NCBI RefSeq assembly: GCF_019880405.1
Contig: NZ_CP082269.1
Location: forward strand, 2,232,001 to 2,296,000
Length of the DNA: 64,000 bases
Direction of reading: 5' to 3'
From: Enterobacter sp. C2
GTDB taxonomy: Bacteria > Pseudomonadota > Gammaproteobacteria > Enterobacterales > Enterobacteriaceae
Part shown: positions 26,601-34,981 of the stretch, piece after piece
How positions within the stretch are numbered: position 1 is the stretch's first letter
Layout of the letters: each line of letters begins with the position of its first letter
Notes under the pieces: model-generated
Databases searched by the model: none
The model's input: only the letters and a program-made list of their open reading frames with translations
Told to the model about the DNA's origin: nothing
Position numbers and translations under genes: made by a program

Positions 26601-27515
26601 GTCGCGGATCTCCCGCTCGCCGCTCATAAAGATCAGGATATCCCCGGGACTTTCGCGTCCCAGCTCGTCAACCGCATCAAAAATAGCCTGGAGCTGATCG
26701 CGCTCGGTATCATCCGCCTCTTCGACGATAGGACGATAGCGCACCTCCACCGGGAACGTACGGCCTGAAACTTCGATAATCGGCGCGTTGTTAAAGTGAC
26801 GCGAGAAGCGTTCCGGATCGATGGTCGCCGAGGTGATGATGATCTTCAGATCCGGGCGCTTGGGCAGCAGCTCTTTAAAGTAGCCCAGCAGAAAATCGAT
26901 GTTCAGGCTGCGCTCGTGGGCCTCATCGATGATGATGGTGTCGTACTGCATCAGCAGGCGATCCTGCTGGATCTCGGCCAGCAGAATACCGTCGGTCATC
27001 AGCTTGACCATGGTGTTCTCACTGACGTGATCGCTAAAGCGCACCTTATAGCCAATTGCGCCGCCCGGCTCGCTTTTCAGCTCTTCGGCAATACGGTTCG
27101 CCACGGTTCGCGCCGCCAGACGTCGCGGCTGGGTATGGCCGATCAGGCCCTTAACGCCTCGCCCCAGCTCCATGCAGATTTTTGGCAGCTGGGTAGTTTT
27201 GCCCGAGCCGGTCTCACCCGCAACGATCGTCACCTGGTTGTCACGAATGGCCTCCAGAATGTCCTGCTTCTTCTGACTGACCGGTAGATTCTCAGGATAG
27301 CTAATTTCCGGACGCGATGCCGCGCGCCGCTCAACGACGGCCGCAGCCTGGACGATCTCCTGGGTCATCTCGCGCAGAATGGCCTGCTGAGCTTCAGGAT
27401 TTTTAACCTTCTTCACGCCGTGCAGACGACGGGCGAAGCGCTGCCGGTCACGGAGCATGAGGTTATCGAGGTGAGTGTTGAGGTCGGCGAAGGACAATTT
27501 CTGTTGTTCTGTCAT
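23613..27515 (-). CDS. hrpA: ATP-dependent RNA helicase HrpA (DEAH/RHA family)
   Basis: 1300 residues from ATG 27515 (MTEQQKLSF), the same length as E. coli HrpA; a frame five codons longer is not supported. Walker A is GETGSGKT (residues 100-107), the DEAH box lies in TIIIDEAHERS near residue 196, the SAT motif in ITSATID, and motif VI in QRKGRCGRVSEG. Large C-terminal region with HA2, OB-fold and DUF3418 parts. Reported to act on stalled or collided ribosomes and to process daa fimbrial mRNA in E. coli. Monocistronic, divergent from azoR. Confidence 0.97.
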   Translation of the reverse strand: MTEQQKLSFADLNTHLDNLMLRDRQRFARRLHGVKKVKNPEAQQAILREMTQEIVQAAAVVERRAASRPEISYPENLPVSQKKQDILEAIRDNQVTIVAGETGSGKTTQLPKICMELGRGVKGLIGHTQPRRLAARTVANRIAEELKSEPGGAIGYKVRFSDHVSENTMVKLMTDGILLAEIQQDRLLMQYDTIIIDEAHERSLNIDFLLGYFKELLPKRPDLKIIITSATIDPERFSRHFNNAPIIEVSGRTFPVEVRYRPIVEEADDTERDQLQAIFDAVDELGRESPGDILIFMSGEREIRDTADALNKLNLRHTEVLPLYARLSNSEQNRVFQPHGGRRIVLATNVAETSLTVPGIKYVIDPGTARISRYSYRTKVQRLPIEPVSQASANQRKGRCGRVSEGICIRLYSEDDFLSRPEFTDPEILRTNLASVILQMTALGLGDIAAFPFVEAPDKRNIQDGVRLLEELGAITTDESQTAYKLTAQGRQLSQLPVDPRLARMVLEAQKLGCVREAMIITSALSIQDPRERPMDKQQASDEKHRRFHDKESDFLAFVNLWNYLGEQQKALSSNQFRRLCRIDYLNYLRVREWQDIYTQLRQVVKELGIAVNSEPAEYREIHIALLTGLLSHIGMKDADKQEFTGARNARFSIFPGSGLFKKPPKWTMVAELVETSRLWGRIAARIDPEWVEPVAQHLLKRSYSEPHWERAQGAVMATEKVTVYGLPVVAARKVNYSQIDPALSRELFIRHALVEGDWQTRHAFFRENLKLRTEIEELEHKSRRRDILVDDDTLFEFYDQRISVDAVSARHFDSWWKKASRETPDLLNFEKSMLIKEGAEQVSKLDYPNFWHQGNLKLRLSYQFEPGADADGVTVHIPLPLLNQVEESGFEWQIPGLRRELIIALIKSLPKPIRRNFVPAPNYAEAFLGRVTPLELPLLDALERELRRMTGVTVDRDAWQWEQVPDHLKISFRVVDDKNRKLQEGRDLTALKESLKGKMQETLSAVADDGIEQSGLHIWSFGTLAQSYEQKRGNYKVKAWPALVDERDSVAIKLFDNPLEQEQAMWRGLRRLLLLNIPSPIKYLHEKLPNKAKLGLYFNPYGKVLDLIDDCIACGVDKLIHEAGGPVWTEEGFAALHEKVRAELNETVVEIAKQVEQILTAVFNINKRLKGRVDMTMALGLSDVKAQMSGLVYRGFVTGNGFSRLGDTLRYLQAIEKRLEKLAVDPHRDRAQMLKVEQVQQAWQQWLNKLPPARRNDDDVQAIRWMIEELRVSFFAQQLGTPYPISDKRILQAMEQISG

Positions 27516-27666
27516 AGTGTTATCGGGCAATAGGCTGCCGGAAGAATCTCGCTTTTACGTTGAGTGTAGAGTACCACATCCGTTCTCGCTTTGACTTATT
27601 CAAAAAATTCGAATGTAGGCTTCGATATATTGCGCTATTCAAGACGCTGATTTGTGAATAAAGTGA

Positions 27667-28323
<657 letters not shown>

Positions 28324-28330
28324 GCATTTT

Positions 28331-28354
28331 CCCCTTCTGCTACGGCAGAGGGGG
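28331..28354 (+). terminator. Terminator-like hairpin after azoR
   Basis: CCCCTTCTGC / GCAGAGGGGG arms around a TACG loop, eight bases after the azoR stop codon, followed by a weak T-containing tail. Confidence 0.65.
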
Positions 28355-28444
28355 TATTTACCCTTCCCGCACTGTTTATTCCGAGCCGCACCGCAAATCC
28401 TTTACCCTGTTATATCCACCCCGCCACCCGCCGTTAGAATGCCG

Positions 28445-28562
28445 TTGGGTGCTTGAGGCTTTTTGCGGCTTCAGGCATGTCGGGAGTCCAGAAAGTTGAA
28501 AGCCCCAGGCGATATTTCTATCAACCTGAGGCTAACGACCAAACCCGACAGTTTGGATGTTA
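28445..28562 (-). ncRNA. Probable Sok-type antisense RNA region opposite the hok leader
   Basis: The plus strand here carries the conserved leader of chromosomal hok loci (GTTGGGTGCTTGAGGCT, then GGCTTCAGGCATG, then CCTGAGGCTAACGACC). In characterised loci a short unstable antisense RNA is made opposite this leader and blocks translation of the toxin through the mok frame. Exact ends and promoter cannot be set by eye. Confidence 0.45.
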
Positions 28563-28563
28563 G
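28477..28563 (+). CDS. Mok-like leader peptide of the hok locus
   Basis: A 28-codon frame starts at the ATG in the conserved TCAGGCATG leader motif and ends 26 bases before the hok ATG, its stop codon overlapping a further ATG that is in the hok frame. In type I hok systems a leader frame is coupled to toxin translation and is the target of the antisense RNA. Assignment is by position only. Confidence 0.3.
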   Translation: MSGVQKVESPRRYFYQPEANDQTRQFGC

Positions 28564-28589
28564 CCCCTTCTTTGCATGGAGGCAATAAC

Positions 28590-28742
28590 ATGCCGACGAA
28601 ATATGCCCTTGTGGCAATCATAGTGCTATGCGGTACGGCACTGGGATTTACGCTGATGGTGCGCGGCTCACTTTGTGAACTGAGTTTTAAGCAGCGTAGT
28701 ATGGAGTTTAAAGCTGTTCTCGCTTACGAATCGAAGAAGTAG
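28590..28742 (+). CDS. Hok/Gef-family type I toxin
   Basis: A 50-residue membrane toxin from ATG 28590 with GGAGG in front: short N-terminus, one membrane span ([20 protein letters not shown]), the conserved RGSLCELSF motif with the single Cys of the family, and the C-terminal ending AVLAYESKK (the family signature is AYE). Hok proteins depolarise the inner membrane when made in excess and are held off by Sok RNA. The frame can be read 11 codons further upstream, but the ribosome site fixes this start. It sits between azoR and ynbE, where ydbL would be expected. Confidence 0.88.
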   Translation: MPTKYALVAIIVLCGTALGFTLMVRGSLCELSFKQRSMEFKAVLAYESKK

Positions 28743-28748
28743 CTTTCA

Positions 28749-28771
28749 TGCGGGGAGCAATCCCCGCAACA
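28749..28771. terminator. Hairpin between convergent hok and ynbE
   Basis: GCGGGGA, GCAA, TCCCCGC: a seven-base perfect stem placed between the two stop codons, no T run. Confidence 0.5.
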
Positions 28772-28803
28772 GCCATACCGGGTTTGACCTCAATGCACCC
28801 TTT

Positions 28804-28986
28804 TTACTGCCGATCCTTAAGCAGAGCCTCAACCTCTTTATCCGCCTTGATGTTGATGTCATGTTCGATCTTCACGTTCATGTTGATGGTGATCGGCTCT
28901 TTTGGAGCCGCCACTTCAATACGCGGCGTGCAGCCGGTCAGCATCAGCAGAAGCAGCAGGCTAAAAGCGGCATTTAGGGTTCTCAT
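28804..28986 (-). CDS. ynbE: YnbE lipoprotein
   Basis: 60 residues with signal and lipobox LTGC (Cys19), then a short mature part ITINMNVKIEHDINIKADKEVEALL. In E. coli YnbE is an outer-membrane lipoprotein that stacks by beta-strand pairing on the C-terminus of the AsmA-like YdbH, completing a bridge for phospholipid transport across the periplasm. The gene overlaps ydbH by four bases (ATGA), as in E. coli. The third gene of that operon, ydbL, does not follow. Confidence 0.94.
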   Translation of the reverse strand: MRTLNAAFSLLLLLMLTGCTPRIEVAAPKEPITINMNVKIEHDINIKADKEVEALLKDRQ

Positions 28987-31619
28987 TCTTTTTCCTTACA
29001 TCCCCGTTCGGGTAAGCAGCCCGGCAGTGCCGCATGCTGTTCAAGCCATGTCTCTACGTTGTCGCCGTAGCGCAGGCTGCGCCACAGGGTGAATACGTTT
29101 TCTTCATGATGGTAGTTGAGATTCACGGTGTTGCGTCTCCCCTCGACGTAGCTGGTGCCGTGCAGCGTGGCCTGAAGCGTCAGCGCGCCCTGGTTGTCGA
29201 GGTTGAGCGTGGTCCAGGAGCGCGAGATCTCCATGTAACGCAGCCAGTTAATGGCCGCCCCCGCCGCAATATTCTTCTTCGCCAGCGCGTCGGCGGTGTC
29301 GTTATCAAGACGCAGCGTCAGCGCGGCAGGGCTGTTAAGCCATCCGTCTTTAATGAGCCATTTATCATGCTCCAGCCACAGAGGCAGCGCGCCGTTGATC
29401 GGCCCCGAGAGCGCAATTTGCTTCGGATGCAGGGCGGTAATCAGCTCGCTTGAGGAGATATGTTGCAGGCGCAGCAGGGCTGCATCGTGCTGGGGCATGC
29501 GCAGCTGCTGCATGGTCACTTTGCCCCCCAGCAAATCGACGCTAACGTCGCTAAGCAGTAGCGGATTATCCTCGCGCCACGGGTATGCGCCCTGCAGATC
29601 GGCAGTGAAGTTGCGGGCGGTAACCTGATTGACGATCTCAGCAATGCGTAGCGATACCGGCCCCCGCGTGCCAAACTGCCACCCCGCCTCGCTAACGCGG
29701 AAGGGTAAAATAAAATCGACGCCGTTGAATTTATTATCGGGGAGCCAGGCGCTGCCCTGACGGATCGCGCCGTGGCCACCGGCTTCAAATCCCTGGCCCG
29801 CCGCCGCCGAGAAGGCAATCTGAGCATACAGCTCGCCCTTGCGCAGATCCATCTTCCAGTCAGGCGGCAGCAGCGGCTGAAAAACGCTTAACGGCTGGCG
29901 CGGCCACCAGGCCAGGCCGCGCAGGCGCTCGCCGTCCCAGCGTCCGTTAACCCGCACCGGGCCGATTGCTGCCGCATGGAGGTCGCCTTTAAACTGAAAC
30001 CGAGTCGGATCGCGCCCCTCGACACTGAACTTAAGCGTTGAAGGAGGCAGCGCACCACCGCCGTTGAGAGAGGTCTCCTGCGCGTCCAGCGCCAATGCGC
30101 CGCTAAAATGAGGATGCTGCGGATTTCGTGACCAGCGGATCGGCGCATCAAGCACCACTCTGGGCTGGCGTACCTGCACACTGCCATAGGCCAGTTGGTC
30201 AAAACCGGTAGAGAGATCCGTCAGGATGATATCGCTGTCGCGCCACTCGCCCCGGCCCCTGACGTCCCAGCGCGCCTGCATCGGGGTAAAGTTGCCGTCT
30301 CCCCAGTAGGCCCACTGCCACAGCCCGTTGTCCGGCAGGAAATTCTGCGCGCGACCGTCGAGATGGAGGACAAAATCCCCCAACTGCGCCTCATGCGCTC
30401 GCAGAATAGCCTGCAGACGTCCGTCCACGCCCTGGCGGGTCAGCGTGACGCCCGCCAGCGGCCAACGAATTTCATCAATATTCAGGGAGTCAATAACGCG
30501 TCCCCGGGAGCGCAGCAGCGCGCCGGGGGAGAAACGTAGCTGTGGCTCGGCGAGCGAGCCGGTTAGCTGGGCAGGCAGCACCGCGTAGAAAATGAGATCG
30601 CCCTGCTTCGCCTCGCCGGTGAGCTGGAGCGGCATGGTGCTCTCTGTGGTGCTCAAATGTCCGGGCCCGAAGCTCAGCACCGCGTTACCCTTGCCCGCCT
30701 GCCCCTGAGTTAACACATTTAACCGACCGCTGACCTCTGCTTTCTCCAGGCCCTGTTGCCACTCCTTAACTTTCAGGGCAACGCGCCCGCTCAGCGGGAT
30801 GCCCTCCTGATAAGGCCACTGCCAGCGGCCATCGCTAATCGTTATCTGCTGTTGGGTCACCTGCCACGGCAGATCGAGAAGCGGATCGGGGTTATCGCGG
30901 GCCATGACGATCAGCTGTCCGGTATTGCCACGCCACTCCAGCTCAGCATCGACACCAGACGGCACCTGCGGCAAGTTGAGCGTCGCGGTGGCACGTCCGT
31001 CAACCGGTGCACCAGCAGGCAGTCGGGGCAGCGTAAACTCGCCCGAGAGTGCGATGGGTGGCTGATTATCTAGCAGGGAGAGCGCCAGTTCGTTGACGGT
31101 TAACGCCTGCCCGCGCAGGGTGGCATTAAGCGTAAGCCGATCGCCGTGATAGCGTACCTGCTGAACCTGCGGCGTTAATGAAAGCGATAGTGACCCCTCC
31201 CACGCCTGAAAAGGTGACACTGTCACCCGATCTATCTTCACCCATGCATAAGGCAGCATGGCTTGCCACTCGGCCAGGGTACGCGGTGCGGTGGTTGACG
31301 GCTCGGTTTGGGGAAGTTTTTGTAAGCAGGTTTGGTTGAGGTCTACCGCGTCAATCTTCAACTGCCAGCGGCTGGGATGGGTGATCTCTGCATTCTGGAT
31401 CCAGGCGAGAGGGCAATCTCCCACCAGATAACGCAGGTCAGGGATGTACAGCGCATGACGGGTAAGCCGCGGGCTGGCCTCCAGCATAATACGGGTGCCG
31501 GCCGGTAGCCAGATACCCGCCAGCCCCGGTAGCCACTGGGCGAGCGTAAGCAGCAGCGTCAGCGGCAGCAGTATCAACAGCAGGAGAAGCGCAATGGCAG
31601 CTTTGTATTTACCCCTCAT
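28983..31619 (-). CDS. ydbH: YdbH, AsmA-like phospholipid-transport bridge protein
   Basis: 878 residues from ATG 31619 (MRGKYKAAIALLLLLILLPLTLL), collinear with E. coli YdbH; a 14-codon longer frame has no better ribosome site. One N-terminal membrane anchor followed by a very long beta-rich periplasmic body of the AsmA-like/DUF748 type, thought to form a lipid-conducting groove (redundant with TamB and YhdP in E. coli). Ends with EENVFTLWRSLRYGDNVETWLEQHAALPGC, the part that contacts YnbE. Upstream neighbour on the same strand is zinT. Confidence 0.95.
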   Translation of the reverse strand: MRGKYKAAIALLLLLILLPLTLLLTLAQWLPGLAGIWLPAGTRIMLEASPRLTRHALYIPDLRYLVGDCPLAWIQNAEITHPSRWQLKIDAVDLNQTCLQKLPQTEPSTTAPRTLAEWQAMLPYAWVKIDRVTVSPFQAWEGSLSLSLTPQVQQVRYHGDRLTLNATLRGQALTVNELALSLLDNQPPIALSGEFTLPRLPAGAPVDGRATATLNLPQVPSGVDAELEWRGNTGQLIVMARDNPDPLLDLPWQVTQQQITISDGRWQWPYQEGIPLSGRVALKVKEWQQGLEKAEVSGRLNVLTQGQAGKGNAVLSFGPGHLSTTESTMPLQLTGEAKQGDLIFYAVLPAQLTGSLAEPQLRFSPGALLRSRGRVIDSLNIDEIRWPLAGVTLTRQGVDGRLQAILRAHEAQLGDFVLHLDGRAQNFLPDNGLWQWAYWGDGNFTPMQARWDVRGRGEWRDSDIILTDLSTGFDQLAYGSVQVRQPRVVLDAPIRWSRNPQHPHFSGALALDAQETSLNGGGALPPSTLKFSVEGRDPTRFQFKGDLHAAAIGPVRVNGRWDGERLRGLAWWPRQPLSVFQPLLPPDWKMDLRKGELYAQIAFSAAAGQGFEAGGHGAIRQGSAWLPDNKFNGVDFILPFRVSEAGWQFGTRGPVSLRIAEIVNQVTARNFTADLQGAYPWREDNPLLLSDVSVDLLGGKVTMQQLRMPQHDAALLRLQHISSSELITALHPKQIALSGPINGALPLWLEHDKWLIKDGWLNSPAALTLRLDNDTADALAKKNIAAGAAINWLRYMEISRSWTTLNLDNQGALTLQATLHGTSYVEGRRNTVNLNYHHEENVFTLWRSLRYGDNVETWLEQHAALPGCLPERGCKEKE

Positions 31620-31708
31620 GGGCAGGTCAGCGTCCCGGAAAGTAATCCATACTGACGCCATTGTGCCACGTTAACCTGTTGATTACATACTACTGCCGCC
31701 TCTTACTT

Positions 31709-32359
31709 TTAGTGGTGGAGCATCTCGTCAACCACCTGCTCTTTGCTGAGCTGATACGGATAATAGGTCGGCCAGTTATCCATCTCCTTCAGCAGCGCCT
31801 CCTGAGAGGTGTTACCCATAAAGATATGGAAGTGCGCTGACTTGCGCGGGGCGATAGTGTGGTCGCTGAACTGCACGAATTTCGGCGCGTTGCTGGTGGC
31901 ATCCTTACACTCAAAAAGATAGCGCACGCCTTTTTTACCTGAGGCGTAGGTGAGGATCTTATAGCCCGCTGACTCATACTTACAGCTGCTTACCTTATCG
32001 CCGGTATGAAACTCCATCACGCCGTTCTCGATGCCCAGCGTATCGACATCCGTAAGATACCCCTTGCGATAGTACTCTTTGATCTGCTCGGCGGTTTTAC
32101 CCTTCTCTTTCTCAGCCTTCTTTTTGAAAACCGGATCGAGATCGCCGCTGAGCAGATAGGGATAGATAGATTGCCACATACCGTCCCAGTCGCTCAGGTC
32201 GCGCCCTTTGACATCGTTGTCATTGAACTCGCCCTCGGCAGCTTTTTGCTCCATCGCCGTCAGCGGTTTACCGTGCGAGTGGTGGCCGTGCGCCAACGCC
32301 TGCCCCGCCAGCAATAATGTTCCCAGAGCTACTGCAAATTTTCCAAAATGGTTAGCCAA
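31709..32359 (-). CDS. zinT: ZinT, periplasmic zinc-binding protein
   Basis: 216 residues, same length as E. coli ZinT. Signal peptide ending GQALA, then an N-terminal HGHHSHGK metal-binding stretch, lipocalin-like body with [56 protein letters not shown] (His ligands for zinc) and [11 protein letters not shown]. It helps load ZnuA during zinc shortage. The only sensible start is TTG 32359, with GAGGG in front. A Zur box lies about 30 bases upstream. In E. coli the gene is elsewhere; here it sits between ydbH and ldhA. Confidence 0.95.
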   Translation of the reverse strand: MANHFGKFAVALGTLLLAGQALAHGHHSHGKPLTAMEQKAAEGEFNDNDVKGRDLSDWDGMWQSIYPYLLSGDLDPVFKKKAEKEKGKTAEQIKEYYRKGYLTDVDTLGIENGVMEFHTGDKVSSCKYESAGYKILTYASGKKGVRYLFECKDATSNAPKFVQFSDHTIAPRKSAHFHIFMGNTSQEALLKEMDNWPTYYPYQLSKEQVVDEMLHH

Positions 32360-32388
32360 AATGTTACCCTCAATCCATGTTAAGAGAC

Positions 32389-32406
32389 GTGATGTTATAT
32401 TATCAC
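32389..32406. promoter_or_regulatory. Zur box of zinT
   Basis: GTGATGTTATATTATCAC is an imperfect palindrome (five-base GTGAT/..TCAC arms) and matches the enterobacterial Zur consensus around GATGTTATATTATCAC. It overlaps the presumed zinT promoter. Confidence 0.8.
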
Positions 32407-32482
32407 ATAACTAACATCAATTCTTATGTTAAGACCTCGCGTAACTGGCTATAATTACTCCTAAATCACTGGAGAAAAGCTT

Positions 32483-33472
32483 ATGAAACTCGCGGTATAC
32501 AGCACCAAGCAGTACGATAAAAAGTACCTGCAGCAGGTTAACGAGAGCTATCAATACGATCTTGAATTCTTTGACTTTCTGTTAACGGAAAAAACGGCGA
32601 AGACCGCCCACGACTGCGACGGAGTATGCATTTTTGTTAACGATGATGGCAGCCGTCCGGTGCTGGAAGAGTTAAAGAAGCACGGGGTCAAATTTATCGC
32701 CCTGCGCTGCGCTGGTTTTAACAACGTCGATCTCGATGCGGCAAAAGAGCTGGGACTGCGCGTGGTTCGCGTTCCGGCCTACTCGCCTGAAGCGGTGGCT
32801 GAACACACCATTGGCATGATGATGACCCTTAACCGCCGCATCCATCGCGCCTATCAGCGTACCCGCGACGCTAACTTCTCGCTGGAGGGGCTAACCGGCT
32901 TCACCATGCACGGTAAAACCGCCGGGGTAATCGGCACGGGTAAAATCGGTATTGCCACCCTGCGTATTCTAAAAGGCTTTGGCATGCGCCTGCTGGCGTC
33001 CGATCCCTACCCGAGCGCGGCCGCGCTGGAGTTAGGGGCCGAGTATGTCGATCTACCGACGCTGTTTGCCAATTCTGACGTTATCACCCTGCACTGCCCG
33101 CTGACGCCGGAAAACTACCATCTTCTCAACCGCGACTCTTTCGCGCAGATGAAGGATGGAGTGATGATCATCAACACCAGCCGTGGCGGTCTGGTTGACT
33201 CCCAGGCGGCCATTGAAGCGCTGAAGACACAGAAAATTGGCGCACTAGGCATGGACGTGTATGAGAACGAGCGCGATCTCTTCTTTGAAGATAAGTCGAA
33301 CGATGTGATCCAGGATGATGTCTTCCGTCGCCTCTCTGCCTGCCATAACGTGCTGTTTACCGGTCACCAGGCGTTTCTGACCGCCGAAGCGCTGATTAGC
33401 ATCTCGCAAACTACGCTGGAAAACCTGCGTCAGCTGGAAACCGGTGATTCGTGCCCTAACGCGCTGGTGTAA
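32483..33472 (+). CDS. ldhA: D-lactate dehydrogenase LdhA, fermentative
   Basis: 329 residues, as E. coli LdhA. D-2-hydroxyacid dehydrogenase fold: NAD loop GVIGTGKIG (about 149-157), MIINTSRGGLVD with the catalytic Arg, the Glu in DVYENERDL and the His in FTGHQAFLT. Reduces pyruvate to D-lactate with NADH in mixed-acid fermentation. Ribosome site GGAG before the ATG. Followed by hslJ as in E. coli. Confidence 0.97.
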   Translation: MKLAVYSTKQYDKKYLQQVNESYQYDLEFFDFLLTEKTAKTAHDCDGVCIFVNDDGSRPVLEELKKHGVKFIALRCAGFNNVDLDAAKELGLRVVRVPAYSPEAVAEHTIGMMMTLNRRIHRAYQRTRDANFSLEGLTGFTMHGKTAGVIGTGKIGIATLRILKGFGMRLLASDPYPSAAALELGAEYVDLPTLFANSDVITLHCPLTPENYHLLNRDSFAQMKDGVMIINTSRGGLVDSQAAIEALKTQKIGALGMDVYENERDLFFEDKSNDVIQDDVFRRLSACHNVLFTGHQAFLTAEALISISQTTLENLRQLETGDSCPNALV

Positions 33473-33489
33473 GCATTAACAAAACATGC

Positions 33490-33512
33490 CTCCCTCCCTT
33501 CAGCGGAGGGAG
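33490..33512 (+). terminator. Hairpin after ldhA
   Basis: CTCCCTCC / GGAGGGAG arms with a 7-base loop, followed by TTTC; 18 bases after the ldhA stop. Confidence 0.6.
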
Positions 33513-33590
33513 TTTCAGACTATCCCGCAAGACTTCCCTTACCGTACTGATAAAATAGAATTTACCACGGAGAATCTTCAGGGAGTCGTT

Positions 33591-34013
33591 ATGAAAAGAG
33601 TGATTGTATTAACTGGGCTGTGTGTTCTGCTGGCAGGCTGTGTGCGGGATGGAAAGGTCTCCGTGACCAGCGAGCAGCTGATCGGCCATCGCTTTGTGCT
33701 GGAGAACGTTAACGGCAAGGCAATAACCCCTGGAGAGAATCCGCCCGAGCTACGCTTCGGTGAGAAGATGGCGATCTCCGGCAGCATGTGTAACCGTTTC
33801 TCCGGTCAGGGGAAACTCTCCAGCGGCGAGCTGACGGCGAAAGCGCTGGTGATGACCCGCATGGCCTGTGCCGATCCGCAGCGTAACGAGCTGGATAGCG
33901 TGATTGGCACCGTGCTTAAAGACGGCGCGCAGGTCGATCTTACCGACAGCCAGCTGACGTTAACCACAGCGGACAAGACGCTGATCTATAAGCTGGCTGA
34001 CGCAGGACAGTAA
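33591..34013 (+). CDS. hslJ: HslJ, META-domain heat-inducible lipoprotein
   Basis: 140 residues from ATG 33591 with AGGGAG in front; a longer frame is not supported. Lipobox LAGC (Cys17) and one META/HslJ domain: HRFVLENVNGKAITPGENPPELRFGEKMAISGSMCNRFSG and LVMTRMACADPQRNELDSVI. Two Cys (SMCNRF, MACADP) may pair. Outer-membrane lipoprotein linked to novobiocin tolerance in E. coli. Its stop codon abuts that of the convergent ydbJ-like gene without a spacer. Confidence 0.94.
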   Translation: MKRVIVLTGLCVLLAGCVRDGKVSVTSEQLIGHRFVLENVNGKAITPGENPPELRFGEKMAISGSMCNRFSGQGKLSSGELTAKALVMTRMACADPQRNELDSVIGTVLKDGAQVDLTDSQLTLTTADKTLIYKLADAGQ

Positions 34014-34280
34014 TCAGTAGCTGCCGCAGGTGCCTGTGGCAAGAGATTGTTCGCTACAGCGTTTACCGTTAGGCAGTGCACACATGCCCGTGGCGGAGCC
34101 ATCTAGCTGGCGGGCAATTGAGAGCGAACCGCCAATCATCGCGCAGTTGGCTGCACCCGTACTGGACATGGCGGCCTTCAGACCCGGCGCAACGTGCGCC
34201 GCCGTGGCCTGCTGTACAGGCTCGCTGCTACATGCCGAAAGTAACCAGACAGCACACCCTACCCATAACGCTGTACGCAT
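34014..34280 (-). CDS. ydbJ: YdbJ-like DUF333 lipoprotein
   Basis: 88 residues from ATG 34280, preceded by AGGGGAG. Lipobox LSAC (about Cys14) and a DUF333 hemolysin-like core with ANCAMIGGSLSIARQLDGSATGMCALPNGKRCSEQSLATGTC; four Cys in the mature part. Function unknown. Position between hslJ and ydbK is that of E. coli ydbJ, which supports the name. Confidence 0.82.
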   Translation of the reverse strand: MRTALWVGCAVWLLSACSSEPVQQATAAHVAPGLKAAMSSTGAANCAMIGGSLSIARQLDGSATGMCALPNGKRCSEQSLATGTCGSY

Positions 34281-34981
34281 TTTTTCTCCCCTCTGAGTTA
34301 GCAAAACCTATGCATAATAGGCAGCGTTGCGCCTGACGTCGAGAGGAGGATGCGGGTTTTCTATCCGGCATAGCGTTTTTTGTACTCTACGCTATGCCAC
34401 AGCCTGATGGCCTTGTTTACGCTAGGTGCGTAAATCCAGCGCTACGTGGGCAGCGGAAAGCGGGGCTGAAACGTTATTCAGCATGATCATGGAGGACTTA
34501 CAAAAAATGCATTTTGCGCCGAAGGGATTGGCTTCGCTCACGTCAAAATGTGAAGTTCTGTATTGCGACCCATGACAGTGTGGGCATCGGAAATGAATGT
34601 GACTAGAAATAATAATATCCTTTTTTAAATAATTATTTTCAACGAGGGCCGCCGTTCAGGCTTGCCTTAACCCGCTGTTCCCATTAAGAAGTATAGCGGT
34701 CATTGTGGTATTTGCAGGGAAGTTACAGGGAAATTTCGGAAGATACTAACTGTGGGAGAGTTTCGCGGATTTCAAGATAATTTCAGTGCTGCATTATTGG
34801 ACTATTAACGCATGATTAACCGCACAGTGCAAGGGGAAAATGAAAATAGTTTCCCAGTGCTACGTACGGAAAAATGCAGCGCGACATTTTGCGATATCTT
34901 CACTTTTAGATCAAAAACCGCTCTGGGCTGGCTGTCTATACTGGAGTGAGAAGTGAACATTTACGCAATGAGAGCAAACCT
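34281..34981. other. 701-bp intergenic region upstream of ydbK
   Basis: No protein-coding frame is supported. In E. coli ompN and micC lie beyond ydbK, and neither an ompN frame nor the MicC terminator sequence was found here. A -10-like TATACT (34937-34942) stands 40 bases before the ydbK start; a clear -35 is lacking, which fits an activator-dependent promoter (ydbK is a SoxS target in E. coli). The AT-rich stretch AATAATAATATCC...AATAATTATT near 34610-34640 is the only other feature. Confidence 0.5.

Noticed and set aside
34281-34981. Possible micC small RNA gene near ydbK
   Set aside because: In E. coli micC lies beside ompN; neither ompN nor the MicC terminator hairpin sequence is present here.
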